Assembly: GCA_903858275.1 (NCBI GenBank)
Contig: CAIOIC010000080.1
Coordinates: 97,063-136,428 of the forward strand
Source of the DNA: an uncultured Verrucomicrobia subdivision 3 bacterium
GTDB lineage: Bacteria; Verrucomicrobiota; Verrucomicrobiia; Limisphaerales; UBA11358
DNA: 39,366 nt
Reading direction: 5' to 3'
Positions 27,505-35,802 of the stretch are shown here, in pieces. Numbering within the stretch: the stretch's first letter is position 1; each line of letters starts with the position of its first letter. The notes beneath the pieces are model-generated. The model saw nothing but the letters and a program-made list of their open reading frames with translations, made no database searches and had not been told where the DNA came from. The position numbers were made by a program, and so were the translations under genes.

Positions 27505-29871
27505 ATGGCCAATTCATCCGCCACTGAAAACACCCGCCGACCCGCATCGGAAAGATGTCTGGCGCGTTCGCTGGTCGAAACGCTGGCTGAGGAGCCGACG
27601 CTGGAAGCGGTGACGATTGACCGCGTGCAACAGAAAATTTCCGTGGCGACGCTCGGGCGCGCGGATGTCGAGAAGCTGACCGCCCGCATCAACCGCGAAT
27701 TGGAATTGGCGCAATCCGTCACCGCGCAGAATCATTGCCAGCTGCTCGAAGGGAAAAATGACTGCATCACCTGCGACCTGCCGCTGTCCGAATCCGAGCG
27801 GAAAATGATTACGGTTCGCACGGAAGGCGACGCCACCACCATCGCCCGGGTCACCTGTCCGACCGCGCCCAAATTCTGGCGCTGGCGCGACCTGCCGTTC
27901 CCGCGCATCGAGGCCAAATCCATCGAGATCCCGGACGATGACGACCACGACCATCACCATGTCGACGAATGGAAATTCCAGATGGTCGCCGCCGTCGTCT
28001 GTGGCGTTGCCGGGCTGCTGGCCGCTTTCGCCGTCCCTGCGCCCTACAATGTTTTTGTGTTCTGCGTCGCGTATCTCGCCGGCGGATTCTATCCGGCGGA
28101 AGAAGTGTGGGAGCGGTTGCAGAAGCGGGTGCTCGACGTGCATTTTCTGATGCTCGCGGTTGCGCTGGGCGCGGCGAGCATCGGCGCGTGGGCCGAGGGC
28201 GCGACCCTGCTCTTTTTGTTCTCGTTCTCCGGCGCGCTGGAGCATTACGCCATGGGCCGGACGCAGAAGGAAATCCGTTCCCTCTTCCGCGACGCGCCGA
28301 AAACTGCCACGGCGCTGGATGCGAATGGCAATGAGACCGAGGTGCCCGTCGAAACCCTCCGCGCGGGCGCGCGCCTGCTCATCAAGCCCGGCTCGCAGTT
28401 TCCCGTGGACGCCGAAATCATCAAAGGCACCACCGCCGCCGATGAATCCAACCTCACCGGCGAAGCCACGCCTGTCGAAAAGAAAATCGGCGACACCACG
28501 CTTGCGGGCACGATTAATCTGTGGGGCGCCGTCGAAGTCACCGTCACCCGGCCGGCGGCTGAAAGTTCGCTGCAAAAAATCATCACGCTCATCAAGGAAG
28601 CCCAGCACCAGAAAGCGCCGGCGCAGATGTTCGCCGACAAGTTCAGCACCTATTACACCTACGGCGTCATCGGTCTGTCGTTCGCGATGTTTTTCGTGTG
28701 GTGGCTCGGGTTCGGTTTGGCGGCGTTCAAGTCCACGGTGGGGGCGAACAGCGCCTTCTACCGCACCATGACGCTGCTCGTCGTCTCGTCGCCGTGCGCG
28801 CTGGTGCTGTCCATTCCGAGCGCGGTGCTGGCGGCCATCGCCTGGGCGGCGCGGCACGGCATTCTGTTCCGCGGCGGCGCGGCGGTGGAAAAAATGGCCG
28901 AGATCGACACCGTCTGCCTCGACAAAACCGGCACGCTCACCACGGGCGAACTGCGCGTGGAGACGGTTGAAAGTTTCCCCGCCGGCCGCGAAAAGGAAAT
29001 CGTGCGACTGGCCTATTCGCTGGAAAAACTTTCCACGCATCCGCTCGCCCGCGCCATCACGCACCACGGCAAGCAGCATCGCCTGGAGGTCATTGAATTT
29101 CCGCAGTTCGAATCCGTCACCGGCGAGGGCTTGAAGGCGAAGCACGGCGGAAAGGATGTTTTTCTCGGCAAACGCGGGTGGGTGGAACAGCAGGTGGGGC
29201 AGGGCGGCTTTTCCGCGCCGCAATCCGGGGCCGGCACGTCCGAGGTCTGGGTGGCCGTCGGCGATCTGCTGGGCCGCGTCATTTTGCGCGACGACATCCG
29301 GCCGCAGGCGGCGGCGGTGATTGACGAACTGCGCGAGGCCGGCTTGCGCTCCGTGGTGCTCACCGGCGACCGCGCCGCCGCCGCGGAACATCTGAAGCAC
29401 GAATTGAAACTCGACGACGTGCGCGCCGAGCTGAAGCCGGAGCAAAAGGTTGCCGCCATCCGCGAATTGACGGCCCAGGGCCGAAAGGTGGCGATGGTCG
29501 GCGACGGCGTGAACGACGCGCCGAGCCTGGCCGTCTCCCACATCGGCGTGGCGATGGGCGCGCGCGGGGCCGATGCCGCGCTGGAGCAGGCGGACGTGGT
29601 GCTGATGAAAGACCGGCTGGAAAACTTCCTCGCCGCCTTCCGCCTGAGCCAGCGGGCGCGCAGCATCATCCGGCAAAATCTTTTCATCTCGCTGGGGACG
29701 GTCGTGGTGCTCGTCGGGTTTGCGCTGGCGGGGAAAATTCCGCTGACCCTCGGCGTGATTGGCCACGAAGGCAGCACGGTCATCGTCGTGTTGAATAGTC
29801 TCCGTTTGCTCTTCGGCGGCGGGAAAAAATCCACATTTACGCCACCTTCACGGAAAATATCTCCGGGCTGA
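27505..29871 (+). CDS. heavy-metal P1B-type ATPase, P1B-4-like (SPC / HEGST)
   Basis: The protein has 788 residues when started at the ATG at 27505 (MANSSATENTRRP). It pumps a transition metal out of the cell. Features: a degenerate N-terminal region with a few cysteines but no CxxC, a metal-binding DDDDHDHHHVDEW stretch before the first helix, the transmembrane SPC motif (Ser429-Cys431), the phosphorylated DKTGTLT (Asp473), STHPLA, GDGVNDAP (666-673), and HEGST (754-758) in the last helix. SPC plus HEGxT is the signature of subtype P1B-4 (CoaT/CtpD-like), reported to export Co, Zn, Ni or Fe. The metal cannot be fixed from sequence. The last 35 bases overlap the end of the convergent dapF-like gene. 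Confidence 0.9.
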   Translation: MANSSATENTRRPASERCLARSLVETLAEEPTLEAVTIDRVQQKISVATLGRADVEKLTARINRELELAQSVTAQNHCQLLEGKNDCITCDLPLSESERKMITVRTEGDATTIARVTCPTAPKFWRWRDLPFPRIEAKSIEIPDDDDHDHHHVDEWKFQMVAAVVCGVAGLLAAFAVPAPYNVFVFCVAYLAGGFYPAEEVWERLQKRVLDVHFLMLAVALGAASIGAWAEGATLLFLFSFSGALEHYAMGRTQKEIRSLFRDAPKTATALDANGNETEVPVETLRAGARLLIKPGSQFPVDAEIIKGTTAADESNLTGEATPVEKKIGDTTLAGTINLWGAVEVTVTRPAAESSLQKIITLIKEAQHQKAPAQMFADKFSTYYTYGVIGLSFAMFFVWWLGFGLAAFKSTVGANSAFYRTMTLLVVSSPCALVLSIPSAVLAAIAWAARHGILFRGGAAVEKMAEIDTVCLDKTGTLTTGELRVETVESFPAGREKEIVRLAYSLEKLSTHPLARAITHHGKQHRLEVIEFPQFESVTGEGLKAKHGGKDVFLGKRGWVEQQVGQGGFSAPQSGAGTSEVWVAVGDLLGRVILRDDIRPQAAAVIDELREAGLRSVVLTGDRAAAAEHLKHELKLDDVRAELKPEQKVAAIRELTAQGRKVAMVGDGVNDAPSLAVSHIGVAMGARGADAALEQADVVLMKDRLENFLAAFRLSQRARSIIRQNLFISLGTVVVLVGFALAGKIPLTLGVIGHEGSTVIVVLNSLRLLFGGGKKSTFTPPSRKISPG

Positions 29872-30691
29872 TGACGCCTTCAGCCACGCGGGTTACGCTG
29901 CCGGTCATCTGGATGGCAAAGTTGTCGCCGATTTCAATCTTGATGATGCCGCCGGGGCAATGCACGGAAACACTCCGGTCCACGAGCCCGAGTTTATGCG
30001 TCACCGCTGCGGAGGCGCTGCTGCTGCTGCCGCTGGCGAGAGTGTAGCCCGCGCCGCGTTCCCAGATTTCGATCTGGATGTTCGCGCGGTCGAGCACTTT
30101 CATGAATTGCACGTTGGTCTTGCGCGGGAAGTTTGGATGTACTTCAAGCAGCGGGCCGAATTCGTGCGCGAGTTTGGCGCTGATTTCCGGCAGCGGCAGG
30201 ACGCAGTGCGGATTGCCGATGGTTGCCGCACAGTAGGTGAATTCGCGTCCGCCCACGGTGATTTTTTCGTTGATGACTTCGCGTTTCGCGCCGGTGACGG
30301 GGATTTTTTCGCTGTCGAAACTGACGTGGCCCATCTCGACGCGCGCCATCTTGCCGCCGTCGAAAACGGTGGAGCGCACGATGCCGCCGTCGGTCTGGAG
30401 CGCAAACTCATCGTTGCCGACAAACTTGATGTCCCAGAGATAGCGCGAGAAGATGCGGACGCCGTTGCCGCTCTTCTCGGCGATGCTGCCGTCGGGATTG
30501 TAAATCTTCAGCGCGCACTTGGCGGTGGCGGAGGGCAGGGGGCCGAGGAGAATCCCATCCGAGCCGACGCCGAAATTGCGGTGGCAGATGGTCTTGACCT
30601 GTTCGATGGTGAGCGGCGCGGGTAGATCTTTTGGGTTGATGACGATGTAGTCGTTGCCGAGCGCGTGGTATTTCGTGAAAGCAAAATTCAT
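29837..30691 (-). CDS. dapF: DapF-family epimerase with serines in place of both catalytic cysteines
   Basis: The protein has 284 residues when started at the ATG at 30689-30691 (MNFAFTKYHALGNDY). DapF epimerases convert LL- to meso-diaminopimelate for lysine and peptidoglycan, using two cysteines as acid and base. Here the first site is AEKSGNGVR (Ser74, codon AGC at 30470-30472) and the second GAGYTLASGSSSSAS (Ser220, AGC at 30032-30034). In classical DapF these are CGNG and ACGTG. Everything else expected is present: GNDY, FGVGSDGILL, YNPDGS, CAATIGNPHCV, ERGAG. Intact reading frame and conserved neighbours suggest it is functional, perhaps with a serine-based or altered reaction. I recall other database DapF sequences with these serines, so this is a subgroup rather than a unique change. 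Divergent from the adenylate kinase-like gene. Confidence 0.88.
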   Translation of the reverse strand: MNFAFTKYHALGNDYIVINPKDLPAPLTIEQVKTICHRNFGVGSDGILLGPLPSATAKCALKIYNPDGSIAEKSGNGVRIFSRYLWDIKFVGNDEFALQTDGGIVRSTVFDGGKMARVEMGHVSFDSEKIPVTGAKREVINEKITVGGREFTYCAATIGNPHCVLPLPEISAKLAHEFGPLLEVHPNFPRKTNVQFMKVLDRANIQIEIWERGAGYTLASGSSSSASAAVTHKLGLVDRSVSVHCPGGIIKIEIGDNFAIQMTGSVTRVAEGVISPEIFSVKVA

Positions 30692-30800
30692 TGCTTGAAT
30701 GATAGCGCGGTGATGGCAGGGTGTAAAAACAGAAACATTCGAAACCGCGTGCGTTGGAAAGTGGGGTTTGGTATCTTGCCGCCGTTCGCTTTTGAAGCCA

Positions 30801-32027
30801 ATGAATTCACCCATTGAACAAGCCCAGACCGCGCCGGCCACCGCCGCGACCAAGCGCAACGACCTTGAGATCAAGGACGCCCAGATCATCTTTGGATCCA
30901 TCTGGCGGGAGCTGGAAACTGAATTGGGCCGCGAGCAGATGCGGTTTCCCAAGGAGATCATCCTGCTCGGCGGCGCGCCGGGCGCCGGCAAGGGCACGAA
31001 TACCGCCTTCATCGCCAAGGTCCGCGGGCTGACTTGCCAGCCGATTGTGATGAGTTCGCTGCTCAAATCGCCCGAAGCCCTGGCCTTGAAGAACGCCGGC
31101 AGCATGGTCGGCGACCGTGATGTGGTCGGGCTGCTGCTGCGCGAATTGCTGCGCGAGGAGTATCAGGACGGAGTCATTCTGGACGGTTTTCCGCGCACCC
31201 ATGTCCAGGTCGAGTGTCTGAAGTTGCTGGTGGATAAAATGCACGCGCTGCGCCGCGAATTTTACAATACCTCCCACAGCATCCATTTTCGCCAGCCCAC
31301 CATCCACATCATGGTGCTCTTCGTGGATGAGAAGGAATCCGTGGCCCGCCAGCTTAAGCGCGGGCTTGAAACCGATGCGCTGCTCGAAGAGGTGGCGCGC
31401 ACGGGCATCGGCCAGTTGCCGGAAGACCGGCCAACCGATCACGACGAAGCCCTGGCCCGCCGACGTTACCGCGTTTTCAAGGAGCAAACCTGGGATGCCT
31501 TGCAGTCGCTGAAGGAAATTTATCACTACCACTTCATCAACGCCCAGGGTCCGGTGTCGGAAGTGGAGAAGAATATTTTGAGCGAGCTTGAATACCAAAG
31601 CACGCTCGAACTCGATTCGCGCACCGTGGACCGTCTCCGGGGCGTGCCCGTGGCGAGCCAGCTCGTCATTCATGCGCGGCAGGAGATGGTGAAGCGGCTC
31701 GACTCCTATGAACTTGAGCATGGACCACTGTTTGCCCAAGTGGTGGCATTCATCGAGGGGAAAATCCTGCCGGTTATCCTGCGCCACGCCATTTCTGGAA
31801 CGGCGCACATTAACGCGGAAGAGAAGCTTTTGGATGAGCCTATGGCGCTGGCAATGTTGATTGACGTGTTTTCCGAGCGGGGCTATCACGCAGCCGTGGA
31901 TATTCACCGGATTGAAGTTCCCGATCACCTTGATCTAAAGACTGGCCGGGTGACCTGCCGCACCAAGAAGGTGTTTCGGATTGAGATCCGGTTCCAGGGT
32001 TCCGAAATCCGCCGTGGCGGCGGCTGA
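30801..32027 (+). CDS. adenylate kinase-like protein with a C-terminal extra domain
   Basis: The protein has 408 residues when started at the ATG at 30801 (MNSPIEQ). Residues about 50-265 resemble adenylate and other nucleoside monophosphate kinases: P-loop GGAPGAGKGT (57-66), ILDGFPRT (126-133), LFVDEKESVARQLKRG and ARRRYRVFKEQT. The ATP-lid lies in between and shows no zinc cysteines. Ordinary Adk is about 210-220 residues. Here there are about 50 extra N-terminal residues and about 140 C-terminal residues (from LDSRTVDRLRGVP on) that I do not recognise. The NMP-binding arginine expected after GDLLR-like sequence is not obvious (it reads SSLLKSPEALALKN). It may be an ordinary nucleotide kinase or a specialised one. 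Confidence 0.75.
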   Translation: MNSPIEQAQTAPATAATKRNDLEIKDAQIIFGSIWRELETELGREQMRFPKEIILLGGAPGAGKGTNTAFIAKVRGLTCQPIVMSSLLKSPEALALKNAGSMVGDRDVVGLLLRELLREEYQDGVILDGFPRTHVQVECLKLLVDKMHALRREFYNTSHSIHFRQPTIHIMVLFVDEKESVARQLKRGLETDALLEEVARTGIGQLPEDRPTDHDEALARRRYRVFKEQTWDALQSLKEIYHYHFINAQGPVSEVEKNILSELEYQSTLELDSRTVDRLRGVPVASQLVIHARQEMVKRLDSYELEHGPLFAQVVAFIEGKILPVILRHAISGTAHINAEEKLLDEPMALAMLIDVFSERGYHAAVDIHRIEVPDHLDLKTGRVTCRTKKVFRIEIRFQGSEIRRGGG

Positions 32028-32089
32028 ATTTCCTGAAAAGTGTCCGGATTTTGCCGTCGCGTCCGCTTGGAGTGATGTCCAAACGTGGT

Positions 32090-33004
32090 TCACTTCCCGG
32101 GCAGGAAGCTGCCGGTGATTTCCTTCACGTCTGAAATCTTTTTCTTTTCCATGAAATCGCGGATGCCGGCGATGACTTGTAATGACGTCTGCGGTTCGTA
32201 GAAATTCGCCGTGCCCACGGCCACCGCCGTCGCGCCCGCCATGAGAAACTCGATGGCATCGTCGGCATTTTGAATTCCGCCCATGCCGATGATGGGAATC
32301 TTCACCGCCTTGGACGCTTCCCATACGAGCTTGACGGCAATCGGTTTGATGGCCGGGCCGGTGAGACCGCCGGTGATGTTCGCCAGCTTCGGCTTGCGCG
32401 TGTTGACGTCTATGGCCATCGCCGGAAAACTATTCGTCACGGCCAGCGCATCGCTGCCCGCGTCCTCGGCGGCCTTGGCGAGTGGCGCGATGTTGGGAAC
32501 GTTCGGGCTCATCTTGGTGATGAGCGGCAGCGTTGTGGCCGCGCGGCAGGCGGTGACGACTTGCGAAAGCAGCTTGGGATCCGTGCCAAACTGCGCACCG
32601 CCTTCCTTGATATTTGGGCAGGAGACGTTCAACTCCAGCGCACCGACTCCACCCAGTGCGTCGAACCGCCGTGCTACTTCGGCGTATTCCTCGACGGTCG
32701 TGCCCCAGATATTGATGATCGTCGGTACCTTGAGTTCGCGGAGAAACGGCCAGTATTTCTTGATGAAGCCATCCACGCCCGGTCCTTGCAGGCCGATGGC
32801 GTTGAGCATGCCGCTGGTGACTTCGGCGGTGCGCGGCGTGGGATTGCCGGGAACGGGATTGAGCCGGATGCCCTTGACCGTGACTGCCCCAAGCTGGTTC
32901 ACATCAATCAGCCGCGCATATTCCGCGCCGTAGCCGAACGTGCCGCTGGCGACGGTGACGGGATTCTGCATCCGCAATTTGCCGATTTGAACTGAAAGAT
33001 TCAT
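32090..33004 (-). CDS. pyrD: dihydroorotate dehydrogenase, class 1B catalytic subunit
   Basis: The protein has 304 residues when started at the ATG at 33002-33004 (MNLSVQIGKL). This start overlaps the pyrK stop in an ATGA junction, as is usual. PyrD oxidises dihydroorotate to orotate with FMN in pyrimidine synthesis. The catalytic cysteine is in ELNVSCPNIKEGG, with the class 1 VTVKGIRLNPVPGN near the start and GMGGIQNADDAIEFLMAGA near the C-terminus. Class 1B enzymes pair with PyrK, which carries FAD and a [2Fe-2S] cluster and passes electrons to NAD; that partner is encoded directly upstream. Confidence 0.94.
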   Translation of the reverse strand: MNLSVQIGKLRMQNPVTVASGTFGYGAEYARLIDVNQLGAVTVKGIRLNPVPGNPTPRTAEVTSGMLNAIGLQGPGVDGFIKKYWPFLRELKVPTIINIWGTTVEEYAEVARRFDALGGVGALELNVSCPNIKEGGAQFGTDPKLLSQVVTACRAATTLPLITKMSPNVPNIAPLAKAAEDAGSDALAVTNSFPAMAIDVNTRKPKLANITGGLTGPAIKPIAVKLVWEASKAVKIPIIGMGGIQNADDAIEFLMAGATAVAVGTANFYEPQTSLQVIAGIRDFMEKKKISDVKEITGSFLPGK

Positions 33005-33786
33005 TTTGTTCCCTCCCAAACGATCTGGCGCGAATCATAGACTGGGCCTTCAGTGCAGGTGCGCTGGTATTCCCAACTGTCGCCGGCCTTCACCTTGATG
33101 ACGCACGCGAGGCAGGTGCCGACGCCGCAGCACATATGTTCATCCATGGAAAGCTCGGCGGGCATATTAAAATCTTCCGCGATCTTGCCAACGGCCTTGA
33201 GCATTGGTGTTGGGCCGCAGGCGAAAAGCTTGCGCTTGGCCGCCGTGCGTTTTAGCTCAGCCAGCAACGGAATCGTCACGAAACCTTTTTCGCCGTGGCT
33301 GCCGTCTTCGGTCGCCACGCGGACTTCCCAGCCGATGGCGGCAAAATCCTTTTCGCACAAGATATCCACGCGGCGGCGGCCACCGACGAAGACGATGCCG
33401 CGTTGTGTTGAGCGTTGTGCGAGCAGAAACATCGCGGCCATGCCGTAGCCGCCAGCGACGAGCAGCGGCGTTTCCCCGCCGGCTTTCGGCACGGTGAAAC
33501 CGTGGCCCAGCGGCGCAATGACGCTCAATTCTTCGCCCGCGCGCATCCGCGAGAGCGCCTGCGTCCCTTTGCCGACGTTTTTGTAGAGGATGGAAAATGT
33601 GTCGCCTGCAACTTGGAAAATGCTGAATGGCCGGCGGAGTAGTGCATCCTTCAGCGGCAGAATACGGACGTGCGCGAATTGTCCCGGCTGGATGAGCGGC
33701 GCAATTTGCGGCGCACGTAGCACGAGGCGGAAATAGGATTCCGCGTCGCGTTCGTGGGAAACAATCTGAACGGTTTGCTCATGCAT
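33001..33786 (-). CDS. pyrK: dihydroorotate dehydrogenase electron transfer subunit
   Basis: The protein has 261 residues when started at the ATG at 33784-33786 (MHEQTVQIV); a TTG three codons earlier is less likely. PyrK binds FAD (RRPFSIFQV) and NAD (PLLVAGGYGMAAMF), plus a C-terminal [2Fe-2S] cluster with ligands in MCCGVGTCLACVIKV and a later Cys in QRTCTEGPVY. It links PyrD to NAD. Its TGA overlaps the ATG of pyrD by four bases, so translation is coupled. Confidence 0.93.
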   Translation of the reverse strand: MHEQTVQIVSHERDAESYFRLVLRAPQIAPLIQPGQFAHVRILPLKDALLRRPFSIFQVAGDTFSILYKNVGKGTQALSRMRAGEELSVIAPLGHGFTVPKAGGETPLLVAGGYGMAAMFLLAQRSTQRGIVFVGGRRRVDILCEKDFAAIGWEVRVATEDGSHGEKGFVTIPLLAELKRTAAKRKLFACGPTPMLKAVGKIAEDFNMPAELSMDEHMCCGVGTCLACVIKVKAGDSWEYQRTCTEGPVYDSRQIVWEGTK

Positions 33787-33804
33787 CGGGCGCAAAGGCT
33801 AACT

Positions 33805-33834
33805 ATATTATTTCCCTTACGAAAGAGTTTTCAA
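33805..33834 (-). promoter_or_regulatory. putative promoter of pyrK-pyrD
   Basis: On the minus strand TTGAAA (33834-33829), 18 bases, TAATAT (33810-33805). Transcription would start about 12 bases before the pyrK ATG. No PyrR-type attenuator is seen in this short leader. Confidence 0.5.
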
Positions 33835-33881
33835 TTGTCTTGGCGGTGGTCGCAGAAAGTGCCGTGATAATTTCCCAAAAA

Positions 33882-35801
33882 CTATTTTCCGTTTTCGGCA
33901 ACAGGATTTGCGCCGCAGGGCTGGCCTTCCGTTGTCCATTTGAGTCCGGGACTGCCGGGGGCAAGGCAATAGTCGCGCTGGGCGGCGTTGCGGAAGTTTG
34001 GGGCGGCGATGACGGAGTGGCGGTCGAATCCGCTGGCGGTTCGATATTCTTCCAATTGATCCGCAGTGAAGTTGCGGCGCAGAAATGAAAAGAGTGTTCC
34101 GGTTTTCTGGTGCCAGAGGTTGCGGTCCAGTGTCAGGCTGTCGCGCCAGTCGTTATCCATGCGCAGGCAACTGTCCGTGGCATTGCAAAAGATATTGTTT
34201 CGCACAATCACTCCCCGGGTGGCGGCAGCATTTGAATAGAACATCAGGTGGCGCCCGTTCTTGTCGGGTCGTTGGTTGTGTCCCCAGCCGTAGCCAGCGT
34301 CCACGCAGGTATTGTGTTCAAACAGGATATTCTCCGTTTTCGCCTTTTCCGGCCGGTTCCAATACTCAAGTGAATATTCCGAATTCCAGATGACGTTGTG
34401 GCGATAGGTGATGTCCACTTGTTCGGAATCAGAACCGTTGCCCTGATTGGTCAGTGCGGCGTCATAGATCTCCCACAGCCGGCAATTTTCCACCAGGCTG
34501 TGCCGCCCGGCGTTCCAGAATTCAATGCCGTTTCCAAAGCGCACCGGTTTTCCATCCGGCCGCGTCAACTGGTGCCCGCCTCCGATAAAATAGATGTCGC
34601 ACCGGCGCACGGTGATGTAACTGGTGTTGCCGCCGCCAATGCCATGGGCTGCGCCGTAGCGCAATTGCAAGTCTTCATAAGTCACATGGTGGCGGCCGCC
34701 TTCGTCGATGATATGTTTTTTCAGCGCCAGCTCGATGCTGTGATTTTGGGTGGTTGGGGGAACATCCGAATAGAGCCAGACTTTGCGCTCAGCCTGATCG
34801 TAAAAATAATCGCCGTTCCGGCGCAGGTCCTCGCGCTGCCATTTTTTGACGCCGCAAATTTTTCCGTGGTCAAAAATGATGTTGCCCACATCGGCGTCCA
34901 ACAGCGGTTCGGGCGAGCCAAGCACGGCGCAAATTTTGCCCGGCTGCAACCACAGCTCGAGGCCGGCCGGCAGCGCGGTGCCGAGCGAGAAGTTGATGCG
35001 CGCATCGCCGGCCGTGCGGTCGATTTGCAAATAGATCGTGAAATCCTGCCACTCCGTCCCGATGCGCGGCGCGACGCCGATGTCGTGGCCGTAGGGCGTG
35101 TAAGGTGCGGTGGCTTTGATGACGGCAGCCGGTACCCAGGTGATTGGCTGGCTGCTGCGCGCGCGAAAATGAAAAGCCAGCCGTTCGCCGGTGTTGACCG
35201 CCAGCGGCGCGATGACAAGCTGGATGTGGTTCTGGCGCGTGCCGGCCTGCCGGCAAACGAGATGATAATCGGTTGGCGCGCCGTCCGGTCCCGTGAAGTC
35301 TGCCGCTGCACCAGCCTCGGTGTGCAGCTTCCATTTGACGCCGCTTAGATCGGCCCGGATGGCGCCCTCGCGAAAAACCGGCGGCACCGTGGACCAAATG
35401 TTTTTCCCGCTTTGTCCCCAATCGCTGGCGGCGTCCCTGGCGACCGAGCCTTGTAAAATCGGCTTGGCGCCGGCGCCGTACGCACCATAAGTCACTGGTT
35501 TGCCGTCCGCACCGATTTGGGGCAGAAGTTGGCCACGCCACAGGTTGTCACGCTGAAATAAAACGCGGTCCCCCGGTTTAAGGGAGGCGGAGTTTACACG
35601 GTCCAAGGTGCGCCAGGCCGTCTGCGGTGTGCGTCCGTCGGCTTGGTCGCTACCAGCAGAACTGCTGACATAATATGTGGTGTTAGTCGGAGAATTAGCC
35701 TGCTCGGCTATACAAGAAGTATTTGGGAGAAGGGAAAGCGCACCCAAGATCAGCAGAACGGGGAGTTTTTTAAAGTGCGCCAATGGATTTGTGGCCATCA
35801 T
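33882..35801 (-). CDS. exported right-handed beta-helix protein with a carbohydrate-binding-like domain
   Basis: The protein has 639 residues when started at the first of two adjacent ATGs (35799-35801; next at 35798). A signal peptide (NPLAHFKKLPVLLILGALSLLPNTSC) follows, with a possible lipobox-like cysteine. YYVSSSAGSDQADGRTPQTAWRTLDRVN is the usual opening of pectate-lyase-like beta-helix proteins. About residues 165-330 look like a CBM4/9-type jelly-roll (RLAFHFRARSSQPITW, WQDFTIYLQIDRTAG). The C-terminal half carries right-handed beta-helix repeats (ITVRRCDIYF, SLVENCRLWEIYDAALTN, ILFEHNTCVDAGYGWGHN, VIVRNNIFCNATDS). It is likely a secreted glycan-binding or degrading protein. The start is one base after the shc stop, so it is coupled to shc. 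Confidence 0.8.
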   Translation of the reverse strand: MMATNPLAHFKKLPVLLILGALSLLPNTSCIAEQANSPTNTTYYVSSSAGSDQADGRTPQTAWRTLDRVNSASLKPGDRVLFQRDNLWRGQLLPQIGADGKPVTYGAYGAGAKPILQGSVARDAASDWGQSGKNIWSTVPPVFREGAIRADLSGVKWKLHTEAGAAADFTGPDGAPTDYHLVCRQAGTRQNHIQLVIAPLAVNTGERLAFHFRARSSQPITWVPAAVIKATAPYTPYGHDIGVAPRIGTEWQDFTIYLQIDRTAGDARINFSLGTALPAGLELWLQPGKICAVLGSPEPLLDADVGNIIFDHGKICGVKKWQREDLRRNGDYFYDQAERKVWLYSDVPPTTQNHSIELALKKHIIDEGGRHHVTYEDLQLRYGAAHGIGGGNTSYITVRRCDIYFIGGGHQLTRPDGKPVRFGNGIEFWNAGRHSLVENCRLWEIYDAALTNQGNGSDSEQVDITYRHNVIWNSEYSLEYWNRPEKAKTENILFEHNTCVDAGYGWGHNQRPDKNGRHLMFYSNAAATRGVIVRNNIFCNATDSCLRMDNDWRDSLTLDRNLWHQKTGTLFSFLRRNFTADQLEEYRTASGFDRHSVIAAPNFRNAAQRDYCLAPGSPGLKWTTEGQPCGANPVAENGK

Positions 35802-35802
35802 T

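Noticed and set aside
27514-29766. A 750-codon open frame on the strand opposite the metal ATPase gene
   Set aside because: It is a shadow of a GC-rich gene; it is Arg/Gly/His-rich with no family features, while the plus strand encodes a complete ATPase.
29837-30691. The dapF-like gene as a pseudogene because it lacks the catalytic cysteines
   Set aside because: The frame is intact, other conserved motifs are kept, and both changes are to the same chemically similar residue, which suggests a functional subgroup.
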